Below are positions 16,271 to 24,235 of a stretch of DNA of 43,233 nt, one piece after another; within the stretch, counting starts at the first letter, position 1, and each line of letters opens with the position of its first letter. This stretch comes from an uncultured Gammaproteobacteria bacterium. Lineage in GTDB: Bacteria > Pseudomonadota > Gammaproteobacteria > Steroidobacterales > Woeseiaceae. The notes under the pieces are model-generated. The model saw nothing but the letters and a program-made list of their open reading frames with translations. It was not told the origin of the DNA and ran no database searches. The position numbers were made by a program, and so were the translations under genes. The DNA lies in the NCBI GenBank assembly GCA_937899415.1, contig CALBPI010000014.1:1-43233 (forward strand), given 5' to 3'.

Positions 16271-17253
16271 GCGATCCATTGGAAACGGGCGATGCCGTTG
16301 AGAATGGCGCAAGCCAGGATACGCCAGGCGAGCCCGACACGGGCGAAGCCAAAAAGGATCGACTGTCGATTAGCGCTTTTGCACTGCTCTTCGCTGTCGG
16401 CGCTTTTTTCTTCGCCATCATCGCCAGAGACGTTCAAACGACTGACGTCAGAATTGAGATTCAAACGCGCTATGCAGCCTTCGATTTCGAGCGCGGCGAA
16501 CTGCTGTCGCTGGTCGCCGATTCGATCACGCTGTACGACATCGATGCGAGCCAGTTCGCGGGCACGACACGAAACGGTATCGATGTGACCGTTGATCGCG
16601 CCGATGCCGAGAAGAATGTCACTTTGAGCAGCATTTCCTTCCCTGGCGATCGCCGGGTGCGCATGACCGTACTCGCACAGGGTGTGAACGGCTACGACCT
16701 GAGCTGGCAGCCCTACGACGCATCCCTCGCAGTCATTTCACCGGAAGGATCGGAGGTCACACTGGGAAGCGGCGAGCCGGTCATCCAGGACAGTGACACA
16801 CTGCAGTTCCTTCAACCCGGCGACAGCACGTCGCGGCTTGCGGTTACGACCCCCATCAGCAGCGGCGATGTACTCAGAACGGATGCTCTCGTAGCGGTGT
16901 CGTTCACACCGCCAATGTCGACGGACGACGATGTCGTGTTCAGCGAAATCGTGGACGGCGCGATTGTCTGGTCTGAGCTGGACGACGAGGTCATGGATAT
17001 CCCGCACGGCGAAACCGTCGCGCTGAAGTTTGCCGACACCGCGACGCTCACCATGACGCTCGAACCAGAAGGGATTGGCGTCGTGATCGCAGGTACGGTG
17101 AGCGACGTACGATTTGGCGCGGAAGCGCCCGGGCAGGCCAAGATGCCCAGCTGGTTCCAGTTCCTGAGTCACCACACCTGGGCCAAGGCAGCCAGTGCAT
17201 TCATCGCTGTATTCCTGGTTCCCGTTGTCATCGAGCGTATGTACGCGAAGTAG
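16267..17253 (+). CDS. Bitopic/two-span inner-membrane protein of unknown function
   Basis: A 328-residue protein not matched to a known family. The first ~35 residues are charged and cytosolic. One membrane helix follows (SISAFALLFAVGAFFFAIIA, about 36-58), then ~245 beta-rich, Asp/Thr/Val-rich residues that should lie in the periplasm, and a second helix near the C-terminus (AKAASAFIAVFLVPVVIE) ending in basic residues. The layout is a large periplasmic loop held at both ends. It is coupled by a 4-base overlap to the gene before it and lies 11 bases before the protease gene, so a role as membrane partner or sensor for that protease is plausible but inferred. Confidence 0.8.
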   Translation: MSDPLETGDAVENGASQDTPGEPDTGEAKKDRLSISAFALLFAVGAFFFAIIARDVQTTDVRIEIQTRYAAFDFERGELLSLVADSITLYDIDASQFAGTTRNGIDVTVDRADAEKNVTLSSISFPGDRRVRMTVLAQGVNGYDLSWQPYDASLAVISPEGSEVTLGSGEPVIQDSDTLQFLQPGDSTSRLAVTTPISSGDVLRTDALVAVSFTPPMSTDDDVVFSEIVDGAIVWSELDDEVMDIPHGETVALKFADTATLTMTLEPEGIGVVIAGTVSDVRFGAEAPGQAKMPSWFQFLSHHTWAKAASAFIAVFLVPVVIERMYAK

Positions 17254-17264
17254 TGGAGTGACAC

Positions 17265-18314
17265 GTGTTTCGAGTGCGACCTATCAAACAACTACACGAC
17301 CTCGCTCTGGGCGTCGTCGCCTTGATGTTCGCCTTCACCCAAGCACCGTTGGCAAACGCGGCCGATCCGCGCGAACTCGTCGTCATGCTCACGGCGAAGA
17401 CGGAGACAGGCCGGGCAATCTACGGCTCCGGCATCATCGTGGGCGCCGACGCGACCCACATCTTTATCGCCACTGCCGACCACAACGTGTTCAATCGCGA
17501 CGTATTTCCCCAGGAGCAATACCGCGACATCAGCGTCAGCTTCAGTTATCGCGGCGGCCAGAGCTATCCGGCCGAGTACGTTGGCATCTCAGACATCAAC
17601 AACGACCTGACCGCACTCAAGGTGCGCCGCGACACGAGCCTGCGGCTGCCGAAGTTTGAGATCAGCTCGCGCGCGCTCACGGCCTCCGCCTACATCGGCG
17701 AAGCCGTTGTCGGCGTCGGACACCCCAGCTGGCAGATGCCCGCCTCGGGCGACTACGTGATCGACCGCGATGCACGCAACCTCATCGTCGTGAAGTCCTC
17801 AGCTATCCGCGAGGGTTTCTCGGGCGGCGGCCTGTTTGACTCCAGCGGCCGCGATCTCATCGGCATGATCATCGAAACCAACGGCCGCGAAGCCACGGTG
17901 CTGCCCGCGCAGTTCGTGGGCGCCTGGTTCGAACGCCACCGCATGCCCCTAAGCGTTGCCGGGCTCGAGACGCGCCGGGAGACCCAGCAAGTGGTCACGA
18001 CGCTCGACAAATGGGACGCCGGCGAGACCATCGATATCGGTCTGCAGGTGTCACGCATCGTCAATCCCGGCAGCGAAGGGAACATCCAGTACGAGGTGCT
18101 CAACTCGGCCGGCAACATCATGGCCAAAATTCGCAACGGCGACCGAATCGAGAAGATCAATCACAAGTCGATACCGCCAACCTTTAACTGGGAGCGGGAT
18201 GTACTGAACCCGCTCTCCCAAAGCCGTTCGGGCGTGACCTTTTCGGTCCGGCGCAACGGCATGGTCTTCGTGACCCGGTGCGAGCACCGGTCATCAGAAG
18301 TCCGCTGCAGATAA
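17265..18314 (+). CDS. Exported trypsin-like serine protease with PDZ-like tail
   Basis: A 349-residue chymotrypsin-fold protease. A signal peptide ends LANAADP. The catalytic triad is visible: His73 in IATADHNVF, Asp114 in INNDLTALKV, and Ser186 in GFSGGGLFD. The His motif has Asp where most HtrA-like enzymes have Ala (TAAH), and GFSGG replaces GNSGG. After the protease domain, GDRIEKINHKSIPP looks like the ligand-binding part of a PDZ-like domain, so the overall layout recalls DegP/HtrA but is shorter. The start is GTG at 17265 with GGAG 6 bases upstream. It lies in a four-gene operon of envelope proteins; its substrate may be one of them, which is inference. Confidence 0.87.
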   Translation: MFRVRPIKQLHDLALGVVALMFAFTQAPLANAADPRELVVMLTAKTETGRAIYGSGIIVGADATHIFIATADHNVFNRDVFPQEQYRDISVSFSYRGGQSYPAEYVGISDINNDLTALKVRRDTSLRLPKFEISSRALTASAYIGEAVVGVGHPSWQMPASGDYVIDRDARNLIVVKSSAIREGFSGGGLFDSSGRDLIGMIIETNGREATVLPAQFVGAWFERHRMPLSVAGLETRRETQQVVTTLDKWDAGETIDIGLQVSRIVNPGSEGNIQYEVLNSAGNIMAKIRNGDRIEKINHKSIPPTFNWERDVLNPLSQSRSGVTFSVRRNGMVFVTRCEHRSSEVRCR

Positions 18315-18368
18315 AGAGAACAAGACAAGAGAAACGACAGACAAGACGAAATCAGGGGATGTGAGCTC

Positions 18369-19361
18369 ATGATCAACAAGACTTACTGCGCACTCGCGCT
18401 CGCCATGCTCGTCGTGGCACCACAGGCTTCGGCCAGTATCTTCGGCCCAACGAAGGCGCCGCTCGAAGTTGTCGTCCAGGCTCAACATCAGCGCGCCAGC
18501 GAGCTGACTCGCATCGCGGTTTTCGATTTCACAGGCCAGGACGGCGTGTCGTTCTCCAACGCATTGCGTGACCAGCTGAGCTCCGCGCGTGTCCGCGGTG
18601 AGCCCACGAAGACGCTGCTCACCTCACAAATGCTGCAGCCCAGCGAACAGACGATTCCGAAGATTCTCGAGGCCGGCAAACAGATGGACGTCGAAGCCAT
18701 CTACCACGGCTCCGTCGACGTCGTGAACTGGGAAACGACACGAACCACCGAAGAGCGCAACGTCTGCACCAAGATCCGCAACAAGTATTTCGGGTCCTGC
18801 GAAGAGGGCTACATGAAGAAGCAGAACGTACGCTGCGACGTCATTACGGGCCACTACCAGGCCACGCTCACGATCCTCGCGGTGCCTAGCGGCGACACGG
18901 TCTACACGCGTCAGATCCCCAAGTCTCAGTCGTTCAAGTACTGCCAGGGTGACAAGGGTGCTTTGCCAGGCGGTGGCGCTGTTGCCGCCGCGGCGCGCAC
19001 CGACGTACTCGCCGAATTCGTGGGTGATCTCATTCCCCGCACCGAGACCATTAAGGTCGAGCTCAAGAAGTCTGGGCGCATCGACAAGAACGACAGCAAA
19101 GTCTTTAAGGACGCCATCAAGGCCGCCAAGGCCGGTCGCTGGGACAAAGCCTGCGGCCGCTGGGGCGCCATGGAAGAAAAGTACGATACGAACATCGGGC
19201 TCGTCTACAACCTGGGGCTCTGCGCCGAGTACCTGGGCGATCTCGACCGTGCGCTGACGCTCTACCAGAAAGCCGACTCGCTCGTGATCGACGACGACGC
19301 GATCAACGCCGCCATCAGCCGCGTTAATGGCGCGCGCTCGGTCGCTAATCTGGGGATGTAG
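18369..19361 (+). CDS. Exported CsgG-like protein with TPR-like C-terminus
   Basis: A 330-residue protein with a signal peptide (CALALAMLVVAPQASASIF). The segment ELTRIAVFDFTGQDGVSFSNALRDQL resembles the start of CsgG/LpoB-type domains, which build beta-alpha folds in periplasmic lipoproteins, but no lipobox Cys is present. A Cys-rich middle (CTKIRNKYFGSCEEGY, VRCDV, YCQGD) suggests disulfides. The C-terminus holds a TPR-like repeat, NIGLVYNLGLCAEYLGDLDR to ALTLYQKAD. Last gene of the operon, 54 bases after the protease. CsgG-like assignment is tentative; an adaptor that binds other envelope proteins through its TPR is a reasonable guess. Confidence 0.78.
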   Translation: MINKTYCALALAMLVVAPQASASIFGPTKAPLEVVVQAQHQRASELTRIAVFDFTGQDGVSFSNALRDQLSSARVRGEPTKTLLTSQMLQPSEQTIPKILEAGKQMDVEAIYHGSVDVVNWETTRTTEERNVCTKIRNKYFGSCEEGYMKKQNVRCDVITGHYQATLTILAVPSGDTVYTRQIPKSQSFKYCQGDKGALPGGGAVAAAARTDVLAEFVGDLIPRTETIKVELKKSGRIDKNDSKVFKDAIKAAKAGRWDKACGRWGAMEEKYDTNIGLVYNLGLCAEYLGDLDRALTLYQKADSLVIDDDAINAAISRVNGARSVANLGM

Positions 19362-19366
19362 CCAGG

Positions 19367-19385
19367 CGCCGACGACTAGTCGGCG
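19367..19385. terminator. Hairpin at the convergent junction of protease operon and Rieske gene
   Basis: CGCCGAC and GTCGGCG form a perfect 7-bp stem with a 5-base loop between the two convergent stops. No T-run follows on either strand, so intrinsic termination would be weak. Its right half lies inside the last codons of the Rieske gene. Confidence 0.35.
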
Positions 19386-20680
19386 AGGTAGTCGTCCATG
19401 ACCTTGTGGAAGTGCCGGATACGCACTTCCAGGTCACCGAGCCAGAGGCCTTGATAGGCCGCTGAGTTCATGCCGGCCTGCACCTTGGGCAGGTTGCCGC
19501 CGTCCTGGTCGATGACCATACCCATGGATCGATCACCGTCCTTGATGATCTTGTGGCGCGGGCGCCGCGTGGGCAGTGCTTCCTCGTCGACAATGTACTC
19601 GATGGTCCAGGCGTCGAAGAACATGCGGTTAGGGTCGGTCGGGTGCGGCCGGTGCCGGAACAGCATGAGGTGATCGGCGTGCGTGTTGAAGGTCAGGTTC
19701 GGGAAAACGAGATAGTTGTAGTCGTCCGTGAGCTGGTCGTCGTTGAGCGCTGAGTAGTCGCGACCTTCAGCTTCGGCGGTTGCGCGGATGTGCTTTTGCA
19801 CGATGTCGCGGATGCCGTCGACGGGACCTTCGTAGCTGGCGGGATCAAGACCCGCTTCCGTCATCATGAATTTGAGTGGCGGCGGAATCTCGGGTGCGCG
19901 CTGAATGCGTGGGCTCGTGACACCGAACGGCACGAGGTATCTCGAGTGCCGTTCGTAGCAGTCGATCTGTACGTCCATCTCGTTCAGGTACCAAAGCAGC
20001 TGCGGGTGTGTCGCGGCGACGTGGTAGGTCTCGTTGAACGCATCGACAGAGGCCTTCCAGTTGCAGGCCCACTCGGCTGTCGCATCGCGGGTAATGACCA
20101 TCCGGTCGAACTTGTAGGGCTCGAAGTGCCCCGCGATGTCGGCGATGTAGTCCTCGAAAGACATGACGTCCTTGTCGAGGCTGAAGAACACGAGGCTGTT
20201 CCACTCGGCGCAGGGCAGCTCGACGAGACCGCGGCAAGGCTTGCCCTGCGGGAATAGCTCCCCGTTGGGAAGATTCACGAAGCGCCCGTCGCGACCGTAC
20301 TCCCAGCCGTGGTAGGAACACTTGAAGGTCTCGGCGTTGTCGATGCCTTCGGCCACCACCCGGTTGCCGCGGTGCATGCAGACATTGAAGAAGGCTTTGA
20401 CGCCACCGTCGTCCTGGCGCACGACGATCACGGACTCGCGCCCGATCTCCGTGCAGATGTAGTCGCCGGGTTCTTCCAGGTCCTGCGCGAAGCCTGCGAG
20501 CAACCACACCTTCGTCCACAAGCGCTCCCACTCGAGACGCATGTAGTCCTCGGACGTGTAGCGCGACTTCGGAATCAGATCGTAGCCGAGGTCGTCGGGC
20601 GGCGGCGTGTGCTCGACGGGCGTGCCACCGGGCACGGCCTCCGAGACGCGCGCGACCGGTTTGTACTCGCGCCTGGCCAC
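19376..20680 (-). CDS. Rieske-type ring-hydroxylating oxygenase, large (alpha) subunit
   Basis: About 435 residues. The N-terminal Rieske [2Fe-2S] domain has CMHRGN (Cys101, His103) and CSYHGW (Cys121, His124). The catalytic domain carries the mononuclear-iron histidines in DAFNETYHVAATH (His220, His225). Such enzymes add oxygen to aromatic or alicyclic rings or demethylate substrates, taking electrons from a reductase, which is not encoded here. The start is uncertain: GTG at 20680 lies 4 bases past the SDR stop but has no clear Shine-Dalgarno; an ATG at 20737 would overlap the SDR by 53 bases. It is the third gene of a minus-strand operon with two SDRs that could oxidise its dihydrodiol or alcohol product. 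Confidence 0.9.
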   Translation of the reverse strand: MARREYKPVARVSEAVPGGTPVEHTPPPDDLGYDLIPKSRYTSEDYMRLEWERLWTKVWLLAGFAQDLEEPGDYICTEIGRESVIVVRQDDGGVKAFFNVCMHRGNRVVAEGIDNAETFKCSYHGWEYGRDGRFVNLPNGELFPQGKPCRGLVELPCAEWNSLVFFSLDKDVMSFEDYIADIAGHFEPYKFDRMVITRDATAEWACNWKASVDAFNETYHVAATHPQLLWYLNEMDVQIDCYERHSRYLVPFGVTSPRIQRAPEIPPPLKFMMTEAGLDPASYEGPVDGIRDIVQKHIRATAEAEGRDYSALNDDQLTDDYNYLVFPNLTFNTHADHLMLFRHRPHPTDPNRMFFDAWTIEYIVDEEALPTRRPRHKIIKDGDRSMGMVIDQDGGNLPKVQAGMNSAAYQGLWLGDLEVRIRHFHKVMDDYLAD

Positions 20681-20684
20681 TGGC

Positions 20685-21446
20685 TTAGAAGTGGACGCCC
20701 TTCGTGAAGCCGCCGTCGACCACGAGGTTCGAGCCATTGCACCAGGACGCGGCGGGGCTCGAGAGGAACACCACGGCCTTGGCCACTTCCTGCGGCTTGC
20801 CGAGGCGCCCCGTGGGGTGATCGCGCAACGTCTTCTCGTAGAACTTCGGAATCGTGTCGCGAATCATGTCCCAGCTGCCGCCCGGGAATTCGATGGGACC
20901 CGGCGAGACGATGTTGCAGCGGATGCCGTCGGCGCCGTGGAACTGACCGAGTTGCTTCGAATAGGTGTAGAGCGAGGCCTTCAGGGCGTTGTAGGCCTGC
21001 GGGCCCGCGAAGGTTTCCAGCGACGCTGTCGTACCGATCATCGTGATCGCGCCGCCACCGTTTTCCTTCATGTGCGGAATGACGGCCTCGACACCACGTA
21101 CCGTACCCAGCACGTCGGCCTCGAAGTTCTTCCACCAGTTCTTCTCGGAGTCCATGCCGCCGCCGGCACTAACGTTCGGGATGAAGATGTCGACGCCGTC
21201 CATCTGCTCGACCATCTTGTCGATCCAGGCGGCGTACTCCTCTTGGTCGCGGATGTCGCAGACATCGCCGAAGACCTGCGCCTTGCGCGTCGAGGCTTTC
21301 TCGATGCAGGCCTCGACGGCTTCGATCGAGCGCGAGCAGGTGGCCACGTTGCAGCCTTCGGCGATCAGCAGCTCAAGAATCTGCCGGCCAATGCCCTTGG
21401 TGGCCCCTGTGATGATGGCGCGCTTGTCGCGCAGTCCGAGGTCCAT
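20685..21446 (-). CDS. SDR family oxidoreductase
   Basis: A 253-residue classical short-chain dehydrogenase/reductase. The cofactor motif TGATKGIG lies at residues 13-20. The usual NNAG is replaced by PNVSAG near 90-95, as in some 3-oxoacyl-reductase-like SDRs. The catalytic residues are Ser142 (GTTASLE), Tyr152 and Lys156 (YNALK), and GPIEFPG follows the active site. Likely an NAD(P)-dependent dehydrogenase acting on an alcohol or dihydrodiol formed by the neighbouring oxygenase. It lies 9 bases downstream of the other SDR gene and 4 bases ahead of the preferred Rieske start, so all three probably share a transcript. Substrate unknown. Confidence 0.9.
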   Translation of the reverse strand: MDLGLRDKRAIITGATKGIGRQILELLIAEGCNVATCSRSIEAVEACIEKASTRKAQVFGDVCDIRDQEEYAAWIDKMVEQMDGVDIFIPNVSAGGGMDSEKNWWKNFEADVLGTVRGVEAVIPHMKENGGGAITMIGTTASLETFAGPQAYNALKASLYTYSKQLGQFHGADGIRCNIVSPGPIEFPGGSWDMIRDTIPKFYEKTLRDHPTGRLGKPQEVAKAVVFLSSPAASWCNGSNLVVDGGFTKGVHF

Positions 21447-21455
21447 GCGGCCTCC

Positions 21456-22205
21456 TTACTGAACAGTCAGTGCGTTGTCGATCACGAGCTCGGCACCATT
21501 CACGAAGCGCGACTCGTCGGAGATGAGGTAAACAATCATGTGCGCCACGTCGCTGGGTGCGCCGATGCCGACGGGATCGTTGGGGTCGGGCTCGATACCG
21601 AGCGCCTCGTTGGCCGTCTTGATCATGGGTGTGTCGATCGCGCCCGCGTGAACCGAGTTTACGCGGATGTCGTCGCCCGACATCTGGCAGGTGACCGCCA
21701 GCGACTTGGTCATGGCGCGCACAGCGCCTTTGGCTGCCGAGTAGGCGAAGAACACGGGGTAGCCTAAGTGCGAGGCGACGGACGACATGTTGACGATGGA
21801 CCCGCCGCCCGACTCACGCATAAGTGGCAGCGCCGCCTTGCAGCCCAGAAACACGCCCTCGTTCATGACGGCATTCACAAAGCGGAACTGCTCGAGCGTC
21901 GTCTGCTCGGGCATCGCGATGAGCACGACACCCGCATTATTGACGAGCCCGTCAAGACGCCCATAGCGCTCTCGCGTGGCCTCGACGACCCGATCCCAGG
22001 CTGCCTCGTCACGCACGTCGTGGTTGAGGTAGATCACGTCAGCGCCTGATTCAGTGAGCTCTGTGGCCAGCGCCTCGCCGGCCGTATCGTTGATGTCGGT
22101 CAGCACGACCTTGGCGCCCTCAGCGGCCAGATGTTCGGCGTCTGCACGCCCCAGTCCCGAGGCGGCGCCCGTGACGATGACTACTTTTCCTGCGACACGA
22201 CCCAT
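21456..22205 (-). CDS. SDR family oxidoreductase, first gene of the Rieske operon
   Basis: A 249-residue classical SDR. TGAASGLG (residues 12-19) binds the cofactor; acidic Asp38 in VVLTDIND suggests NAD rather than NADP. NNAG is at 89-92, Ser141/142, and YSAAK gives Tyr155 and Lys159. The start ATG at 22205 begins right before the first beta strand; an in-frame ATG at 22331 would add 42 unrelated residues and run into the divergent regulatory region. Steroid- or cyclic-alcohol-type dehydrogenases look like this, but substrate cannot be read off. The divergently encoded TetR regulator starts 131 bases away, so it probably controls this promoter. Confidence 0.9.
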   Translation of the reverse strand: MGRVAGKVVIVTGAASGLGRADAEHLAAEGAKVVLTDINDTAGEALATELTESGADVIYLNHDVRDEAAWDRVVEATRERYGRLDGLVNNAGVVLIAMPEQTTLEQFRFVNAVMNEGVFLGCKAALPLMRESGGGSIVNMSSVASHLGYPVFFAYSAAKGAVRAMTKSLAVTCQMSGDDIRVNSVHAGAIDTPMIKTANEALGIEPDPNDPVGIGAPSDVAHMIVYLISDESRFVNGAELVIDNALTVQ

Positions 22206-22235
22206 GCCCGCGCCCCCTGACTTAAACGGTCCCGG

Positions 22236-22245
22236 TGGTATACCA
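22236..22245. promoter_or_regulatory. Candidate TetR operator in the divergent SDR/TetR gap
   Basis: TGGTATACCA is a perfect 10-bp palindrome in the 131-bp gap between the divergent SDR and TetR genes. TetR-type repressors commonly bind such sites. It is 31 bases upstream of the SDR start. Flanking bases do not extend the symmetry, so the full operator, if real, is short or imperfect. Confidence 0.4.
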
Positions 22246-22336
22246 GTCAGGCCGTCCGGTTTCAATCCGCTTTGACTTTTTTTGCCATTCAGGCCAAGGT
22301 TCGTGCCGGGGACCTTTTCCGCGAGAGGCACTCATA

Positions 22337-22975
22337 ATGGCCGCGAAAGCACCGAGAAAACCAAGAAACGGGGGACAGAACCCCGACAGCTGGCAGGCGC
22401 AGAAGAGCGCCTCAACCCGAAACCAGATCGTCGAAGCCGCCATCAAGGCCTTCGTCAGGCTAGGCTACGCCAACACAACGACCACGCATATCGCCGAGCA
22501 GGCGGGCCTGTCGCGTGGCGCCATGTTGCACCACTTCCCTTCCAAGATGGACATCGTCAAGGCGGCCATCGAGTACCTGCACGAGAAGCGCTTAACAGCC
22601 TTCCGCCGCTCGGTTGTGGAGATCCCGCCGGACGCGGACCGCGTCAAAATGGCTACCGAGGCCTATCTCGCACACGTGCAGCACCCGATGTTCGTTGCCT
22701 TCTTCGAGCTGTCCGTTGCGGCACGCACCGATGAAGACTTGCGCGCGATCCTTCGCCCCGTGCAGGACGAGTTCAACGTGCATTGGTACAAGATGGCGCA
22801 GGAGCTGTTCCCCGAGTGGGATGGCAAGACGGAAGCCTTCGATCTCGCGCTCGACCTGGCCGAGTCGATCATGGAAGGCATCGCCGTGAGTCAGCTCACC
22901 CACCACGAGCCGCGGAACGTGGAGCGACTGCTTGAATACCTCGAGCAATGCCTGCGCGAGCTGCTCAATGGCTGA
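22337..22975 (+). CDS. TetR/AcrR family transcriptional regulator
   Basis: A 212-residue TetR-type regulator. The N-terminal helix-turn-helix is TRNQIVEAAIKAFVRLGYAN through HIAEQAGLSRGAMLHHFPSK, the canonical DNA-binding core, with HFPSKMDIVKAA following. The C-terminal helical domain would bind an effector, possibly a CoA-linked or aromatic substrate of the nearby enzymes. ATG at 22337 has GAGAGG upstream; a frame open from 22235 would not add TetR sequence. It is divergent from the SDR-Rieske operon and overlaps the 3' end of the convergent CoA-transferase gene by 11 bases. It most likely represses the divergent operon and perhaps itself. Confidence 0.93.
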   Translation: MAAKAPRKPRNGGQNPDSWQAQKSASTRNQIVEAAIKAFVRLGYANTTTTHIAEQAGLSRGAMLHHFPSKMDIVKAAIEYLHEKRLTAFRRSVVEIPPDADRVKMATEAYLAHVQHPMFVAFFELSVAARTDEDLRAILRPVQDEFNVHWYKMAQELFPEWDGKTEAFDLALDLAESIMEGIAVSQLTHHEPRNVERLLEYLEQCLRELLNG

Positions 22976-24200
22976 GCGCGGCCTCCTCGCTTAGGGATTC
23001 GCGATGCGCGGGGTCGGCGACGGCAATGAGCCGGCGGGCGCGCTCCGCGGCATCGACGCCGGCGATCTCCGCAACACCAAACTGCGTGACCACGTGGGTG
23101 ACATACTCGCCCGTGACCGTCGGCGCGTCCGCGTTACGCACGCGCGGCACGATGCGCGAGATACCGCGCTTTTCGTTGGCCGCGGGCAGCGCAATGATGC
23201 TCTTACCACCCGGCGAATTGGCCGCGCCCGCGGCGTAGTCGGGCAAGCCGCCAGGACCACTGATTGCGCGCGCGCCCAGCAATTCCGCATTGACGCTGCC
23301 GTCGAGCCCCACCTCAACGGCGCTGTTGATGGCTGTAAACTTTGGCAGGACGCGCATGCGTTCGCTGTTGTGCGAGTCCTCGCAGCCGACCACACGGAAG
23401 CGCTCGCGCCCATCGAGCCAGTTGTAGAGTGCATGCGTGCCGAGCGCCATGCCGCAGACGTGCTCGACCTCGGCGTCGAGCGCGCCGGCGTCGGCCAATG
23501 CCATCACAGCATCGCTGATCATGCCGCTGAACACGCGCAGGTTTCGGCGTTGCGTCAATGCCGTGAACACGGCGGTGGGCACCACACCCAAGCCCGACTG
23601 CAAGGTGGCGCCATCGTCGACGAGCGTCGCGACGTTCGCCGCAATCGTGCCCGCGACGTCGTCGATGCGGTCACCACCGCGGTATTCAATCAGAGGGCCC
23701 GGCGCGACAACCACCGTGTCGGGCGCATCGATCGTGATGCCCCGCTCAGGCAACGGCATCGCGGGATCATCGAAAACACAGACCGTGTCGGCACGCGCAC
23801 AGGCGGCCGAAATCAGCTCGCCCGTGATGCCCGTTGCGACGCGACCATCGGGGAGACGGCGGCCGCGCACGAAGGCCACATCGAGGGACCCAAGCGCCGC
23901 AATCCAGCCCGGCAGCTTACCGTAGTGAAGCCGCAGCGCCTCAACGTGGCCGCGCGCAATGCCATCGGCGAGCGCAGGCTGCGCCATGAACGTGGTCAGC
24001 CGCGCGCCGCTGTCGGCGAGGGGTTCGGTGTTGATACCGGGAATGAAACTCGTGATGAGATGTACGCCTTCGAGCGCGCCCTTTTCGGCGAGCTTTGCCA
24101 CGAACTCGCGCGGTTCCGTCGCGGTGCCGTGGATGAACGCCGTGACACCGGGACGCAACAAGGCTGCGGCATCCTCCAACGACTCCAGCACGACTGTCAT
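22965..24200 (-). CDS. Acetyl-CoA hydrolase/transferase family protein (CoA-transferase)
   Basis: A 411-residue protein of the acetyl-CoA hydrolase/4-hydroxybutyrate CoA-transferase family. LQSGLGVVPTAVFTAL is the conserved glycine-rich segment, and Glu296 in INSAVEVGLDG is in the position of the covalent glutamate. VVTQFGVAEIAG near the C-terminus corresponds to the family's VTEYGVADL motif with Glu replaced by Gln. It would move CoA between carboxylic acids or hydrolyse an acyl-CoA, which suits breakdown of the cyclic product of the oxygenase. It is convergent with the TetR gene and divergent from the GST-like gene across only 35 bases, so their promoters must overlap. Substrate unknown. 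Confidence 0.88.
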   Translation of the reverse strand: MTVVLESLEDAAALLRPGVTAFIHGTATEPREFVAKLAEKGALEGVHLITSFIPGINTEPLADSGARLTTFMAQPALADGIARGHVEALRLHYGKLPGWIAALGSLDVAFVRGRRLPDGRVATGITGELISAACARADTVCVFDDPAMPLPERGITIDAPDTVVVAPGPLIEYRGGDRIDDVAGTIAANVATLVDDGATLQSGLGVVPTAVFTALTQRRNLRVFSGMISDAVMALADAGALDAEVEHVCGMALGTHALYNWLDGRERFRVVGCEDSHNSERMRVLPKFTAINSAVEVGLDGSVNAELLGARAISGPGGLPDYAAGAANSPGGKSIIALPAANEKRGISRIVPRVRNADAPTVTGEYVTHVVTQFGVAEIAGVDAAERARRLIAVADPAHRESLSEEAALSH

Positions 24201-24235
24201 GACTTACCCCGCCCCAACACTGCGGAGAATCTAAC

